The position numbers and the translations under genes are program-made. Source: Panaeolus papilionaceus (lineage: Eukaryota > Basidiomycota > Agaricomycetes > Agaricales). From it: a stretch of DNA of 64,000 bases. This document shows, piece by piece, positions 60,159 through 64,000 of the stretch. The notes beneath the pieces were generated by a model. It did not search any database. It had not been told where the DNA came from and saw only the letters and a program-made list of their open reading frames with translations. Position 1 is the first letter of the stretch; the number at the start of each line of letters is the position of its first letter. The stretch covers positions 372,001-436,000 of the forward strand of contig JADNRZ010000027.1 of assembly GCA_015501605.1 (NCBI GenBank). The letters are read 5' to 3'.

Positions 60159-61757
60159 ATCAAGGGGTGTTCCCACGCTCTGGTACCCAAAATGCGAAAT
60201 GCAATTGCTCCATCCACAAGCACAACATTTCCATTCTGTTTTCAGATTCTGAAAGTAGGCAATTGTAGCTTTCCATTGATATATATATGTCAATTAAAAT
60301 AATAAAGGGAATAAATACAAATGGTGCACAAAGAAATGTAATTAAAGATAGGGGCTAATTTAATTACCAAAAAAGCGAAATTGAATGGTGCAGTCCCCAG
60401 TGAGGATAGTGATAATATAATGATAGATTCTTAAACTAGACACTTATAGCTTTCTAATGGTATATATGGTGTGCAGAAAAAGAGCCAAAAAAGCGGTGGA
60501 AAATGGAGCAGTAATAATGCTATTAATAAATAGGGGCTATTGATTATCAAAAAAGCGGAGCTGTTTTGGGTAATCTACTGGAGGGAATTAACTAAGTAAA
60601 AATCAGATTCAAATACTAGACAACTGTAGCTTTCTAGTGATATATATATGTCCATATAAAAGTGCCAAAAAGCGGTGGAATAAATGCTGCAATAATGGTG
60701 GGGGAGGAATATTAATTAGTGTGATGTCATTTGTGCCTGAAAGCAGATCAGTGATACCAATTTCCCAAAAAAGCGAAGCTAATTAATGAGGATTGATGAG
60801 ATTAAATGGGATCAATGACATCACACTAATATTCCTGATCAGGACGAAGATTTGATTTGTAAATAGGGGCTCATTTAATCAATGCACAATAACCAGAGCA
60901 GATCTGCTGCTTCTGTGGCCACATTTGGCAGATCAGACCACATGAATAGATAGATATAGTGCATACCTTTCTAATGATATATATATCCCCCCAAATAGTG
61001 CCAAAAGCGAAGCAATATTGAGGAAATAATTGTAGTAGGGGGAATAGGGGCTTAAAAAGCGGAAAAAGCGAACCTGATCTGCTGGGTTGCTGGTACAATT
61101 TGGCAGATCGGATGGTGGGATCTTATAGAGGCTGTTAATAGCTTTCTAACGATATATAGATCACCCAAAATAGTGCCCAGAGCGGTGCAATATGGAGCAG
61201 GATACTGTTTGGGCCAAAGATAGGGGCTTTTCAAGTGACCCATGTAAAAAAACATTTTTTAAGGATCGATGGGGATCATATGTGGGAGGCTGCGTTCAAA
61301 ATTTCAGCCTAATCGGAGCAGAATTGAGTGCGCTATTCATGATTTATATTATTTTTTCGATTTATTTTGATTTGTGTCCGGCTCTGAGAGTGTATTTCCT
61401 TAATTGCTCGCCAACCACTGATCCCCCCACCCCGAAAATACCCATTCCGGGATCCTGATTTTTTTCTCTACGCCCCCATACCCATATCATATCTATCCGA
61501 CAACATTTGCCCAACCCCCACCCAGCCAGATAAGCCATCAGCCCCTATCCAGTATCCCCCCATCCTCCCCCCCTATCCCCAACACCCCTACCTGTCCTCC
61601 TACCCCCGGAAAATCATCCATATATGCTCCTCATACCCCCTCATACCCACCCCCCTCCCCCTAACCCCCACCCCCCCCCTACGACGAAATCTCTCTGCCA
61701 AAAGGCCCACTGCAATTTGGCAGTCCTGATTGGATCAAGCGGACTGCCAGTTTGCAG
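60159..61757 (-). repeat. Right arm of the foldback element
   Basis: Reverse complement of the left arm. The differences I noticed are homopolymer lengths in the C-rich tract near 61650-61680 (nine C versus eight G, and six C versus seven G). Confidence 0.9.
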
Positions 61758-61796
61758 TCTCTGATGTGTTCAAGTGGCCTCTACAGGTGAGGATTG

Positions 61797-63007
61797 CTAC
61801 CGTAGCTGTATATCATCTACGGCGTCTGCGTTGTCAATGACCTTTATATAATCAGTGTGTAGTATTAATTTCTGTGCAGAGGTCCATTCAGTTTATTGCT
61901 TGTCTGCCGGTGGTAATTAACACTTACTGATGCTTTGGTTGGATCTCTGACGATCTTGGGGATTACATGTGCGAAGACAAGCGTACCCAAGCTCAATTTT
62001 AAAGGAAGGTCGCGGGGATTTACGAGGTCGTCGTTTTCGTCGTAAATTTCGGGTTGCGCGATATGCCCATTCCAGTATCGAATAACGGGGTCGTAGGAGT
62101 AGCCTAGGTCGTACAAAATATCGCCTCGCATAAGTACGGAGGTAGGTACTGTTTGGTCTGTTAGCATGTGCGGAAGATTTAGTAGCGTAGCATACCAAAC
62201 GTCGATGGGTGTTGGATTCTGTTATAGGCATTTTCCTCCCACATCCATCGATGCCGTTTTCTTTTGTCTGCCTTGCAAGTATCGCAGAAGCAGCGATGAA
62301 TTTCCGGGCAGTACTGTGCAATATAAATTTTGGGTATTGTCAGGAAAGTAGGCGCTTACTTTGAATATCGGTTGTCCGTGCAAGTGAATGGTCGGATTAT
62401 CAGTCTCGCAGGTCGTGTCCAACGGACCTTCAAACCATTTGTCCTTCGGGCTATTAGTTTAGGTGTATGGGTTGGATAATGTTTCTGCACATACGTCGAA
62501 ATGGGATTCCGCGTGTGTTTGGACTTCTGCCAATCCGCTCCATTGGTTATGGTATGCGCACTTGATGTCGGTTGTTGCTCCTGTTGGACAACGGAGGGCA
62601 TATGTGTTTCGGCAGAATAGTCTTTGGGTGGATGGCTAGATATCGGTGTCAGCTTGGATATCTATGGGACCAAGTTTACGTACGATTGGAGTTGTAGCCA
62701 GGGCGTTGGACCCTTGCAAACTTATTACCGTTCCTTCAGACTCATAACCGATTTCTCCGAACAAGTTCGTGGAGAATGTTCCACCCATGGCGGAAGCCCA
62801 TTTGTAGTCGTAAATTTTGGTTGGAGCTGAGTCGTAGCAATGTTCACATTCCTTTGGTGTGTTGGATATAACGTAGTCACTATTGTATTCTGCGCAACCT
62901 GCGGACATCATGTGGCAAGCAAGAGCAGGATCATCTAGAGCGGTGGACAGTGTCTCGTAGGCGTTCACACGATGGTAGGCGAACCCAGAATTCAATCGAG
63001 GAGGCAT
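61797..63007 (-). CDS. Hypothetical protein of a lineage-restricted family, third member
   Basis: Reverse strand; it starts MPPRLNSGFAYHRVNAYETL at 63007. Later blocks are FCRNTYALRCPTGATTDIKC (about 62597-62450), KDKWFEGPLDTTCETDNPTI to GQPIFK (about 62455-62362), a block around 62300-62225, and the C-terminal exon with ILYDLGYSYDPVIRYWNG, PEIYDENDDLVNPRDLPLKL and LGTLVFAHVIPKIVRDPTKA (about 62170-61920). A last short exon reads DYIKVIDNADAVDDIQLR and stops at 61797. Most blocks align with its neighbour at 63053-64000, so the two are tandem paralogues. Some exon borders are not fixed. Function unknown. The foldback element starts 40 bp past the stop. Confidence 0.5.
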
Positions 63008-63052
63008 GTGGAAGAGTGGAAAGGTAATTGTGATCTGTTTAGCTATTGATAT

Positions 63053-64000
63053 CTATCCAGTGGCGGTTGGCGAGGGAGGCAAGGTGGGCGGTTCTGGTGG
63101 TTGTGTTTCAGAAGTGAATCGGGGTGAGTTCCAGTGCTCCTCAACGCCGTCATTAGTGTCTACGATTTTTATATAATTACTTTGTAAGATGAGTCGCTGT
63201 GGTGACTCTGTCAGTGGATGGTGGAACATGAGTTATAGAGTACCGCACCGCAGGTTCAATGGGGCTCACTATTAGTTTAGGTATTACTTGAGCAAAGATC
63301 AGTGTACCGGGAGTCATGGTGGAACCCATGTTCATGGGCGTAACTGGTGTTGAATTGACGTCATAGACCTGCGGTTGTGTCACTCGTCCTCTAAGAGCAG
63401 CAATGTGGTCGTTTGGTAAACAATCCAGTACATCTAACTCTAGGTTAGGGAGGATTTGATTTGATACTATTTTGTATTAGATTGATCTTCATTCGTTAAT
63501 GTAGTTGAAGCACCAACCTAAGCTCTTTGGAGGATGAATTTTGTTGAATGCGCTTTCCATGCAAAGCCACGCACAGCCATTTGCGAACTTAGTTGAGTCG
63601 GAAGATTGAATGTTTAACGGGCTATCGGGCGGATACTGTTAGAGGTTAGTAAATCACTTGTTCAGTTAACAGACATGTTACCATAAAAATTTGTTCTCCT
63701 AGCAGTAGGATATTTCCGTCCTCAGAATTTGCGCTTTCCTTCAAGGGTCCTCGAAGCCAGGTGTCCTGAAAATCAGAGACGGAGGATTGTGATTAGAGTT
63801 TGAGCCGTAGTGGTGCTCTGGTGTCTTATGCCGAGCTGTTCAGCTGTATCAATCTCCAGGTCGAAAAGCCGACTCCATTGATGGTCGAATGCTTGGTTAA
63901 TGGCTTCTGTAGTGCAAGTGGGTCGACGCAGTGCGTATGTGTTTCTACAGAATATTTGCATAGGGAGAGACTACCATGGTCATCAGTGTTATTTCACATC
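63053..64000 (-). CDS. Hypothetical protein of a lineage-restricted family, fourth member (5' end outside window)
   Basis: Reverse strand, cut by the right edge. Blocks: FCRNTYALRRPTCTTEAINQ with HQWSRLFDLEIDTAEQLGIR (about 63955-63800), DTWLRGPLKESANSEDGNIL (about 63765-63680), YPPDSPLNIQSSDSTKFANG with CAWLCMESAFNKIHPPKSLG (about 63640-63520), TQPQVYDVNSTPVTPMNMGS with GTLIFAQVIPKLIVSP (about 63380-63250), and NYIKIVDTNDGVEEHWNSPR ending in a Pro-rich tail at 63053. The order and wording match the gene at 61797-63007, whose start is 46 bp downstream, so they arose by tandem duplication. No function is known to me. Confidence 0.5.

Larger units (their letters stand above)
57300..61757. mobile_element. 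4,458-bp foldback element with 1,599-bp inverted arms
   Basis: The outermost shared string is CTGCAAACTGGCAGTCCGC at 57300, its reverse complement ending at 61757. The arms (57300-58898 and 60159-61757) have equal length and differ, where I compared them, only in G-run lengths near the outer ends. The core is not symmetric, which argues against a simple assembly mirror. No transposase is visible. I found no convincing target duplication: flanks are ATCAAGT on the left and TCTCTGATG on the right. It lies 40 bp beyond the stop of a reverse-strand gene. Confidence 0.85.

Noticed and set aside
57285..61775. TCAAGT on both sides of the foldback element as a target duplication
   Set aside because: On the right it is 13 bases away from the arm end, so it would require asymmetric ends; probably chance.

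Overview
The window looks like accessory, repeat-rich DNA from a mushroom-forming basidiomycete (Agaricomycetes). The reasons are spliceosomal introns of about 45-60 bases, a Helitron helicase of the Agaricomycete type, several lineage-restricted gene families of this class (F-box/nucleotidyltransferase-like proteins, JmjC-like proteins, G-domain proteins), and heavy invasion by transposons. No rRNA, tRNA or CRISPR array was recognised, although I did not scan exhaustively for tRNAs.

Bases 1-29,400 hold a decayed tandem segmental array. Each unit carries, in order, a forward P-loop GTPase gene (starts at 400, 7525, 16993 and 22579), a reverse degenerate copy of a TFIIIC tau-131/Sfc4-like TPR gene, and forward remnants of an unrecognised sequence. 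A fifth, partial TFIIIC copy lies at 28.56-29.4 kb. All four GTPase copies give complete five-exon models with the same intron phases (339, 404, 361 and 357 aa). The TFIIIC copies carry frameshifts, stops and deletions. Two transposons sit in the array: a 952-bp TA-flanked TIR element inside intron 4 of the second GTPase, and a 694-bp TIR element inside the third TFIIIC copy. Paralogues supply the empty sites for both.

Bases 29,400-42,200 hold a reverse F-box/nucleotidyltransferase-like gene, a reverse gene of an unnamed Agaricomycete family, a forward multi-exon gene with a disordered N-terminus, and a forward multi-exon JmjC-like gene. The JmjC-like gene is interrupted by a second copy (701 bp) of the same 0.7-kb TIR element.

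Bases 42,300-51,630 are an autonomous-type Helitron: SAP-like N-terminus, HUH/two-Tyr Rep domain, PIF1 helicase and a C-terminal ubiquitin-protease-like region. Its frame is broken by a nonsense codon and by a very young 1,766-bp LTR element (identical 302-bp LTRs, ATCAC target duplication). The only gene of that LTR element is a KH/RGG RNA-binding protein on the reverse strand.

Bases 52,200-64,000 contain two more members of the F-box/nucleotidyltransferase-like family, four members of a second lineage-restricted family of unknown function, and a 4,458-bp foldback element. The foldback has 1,599-bp nearly identical inverted arms built from degenerate ~180-bp subrepeats around a 1,260-bp unique core.

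There is no operon logic. The genes are expanded, lineage-specific families and parasites nested in each other. The strongest candidates for something undescribed are the KH-only LTR element, the foldback element, and the 0.7-kb TIR family whose copy in the JmjC-like gene has splice-like sites that would keep the host frame open.
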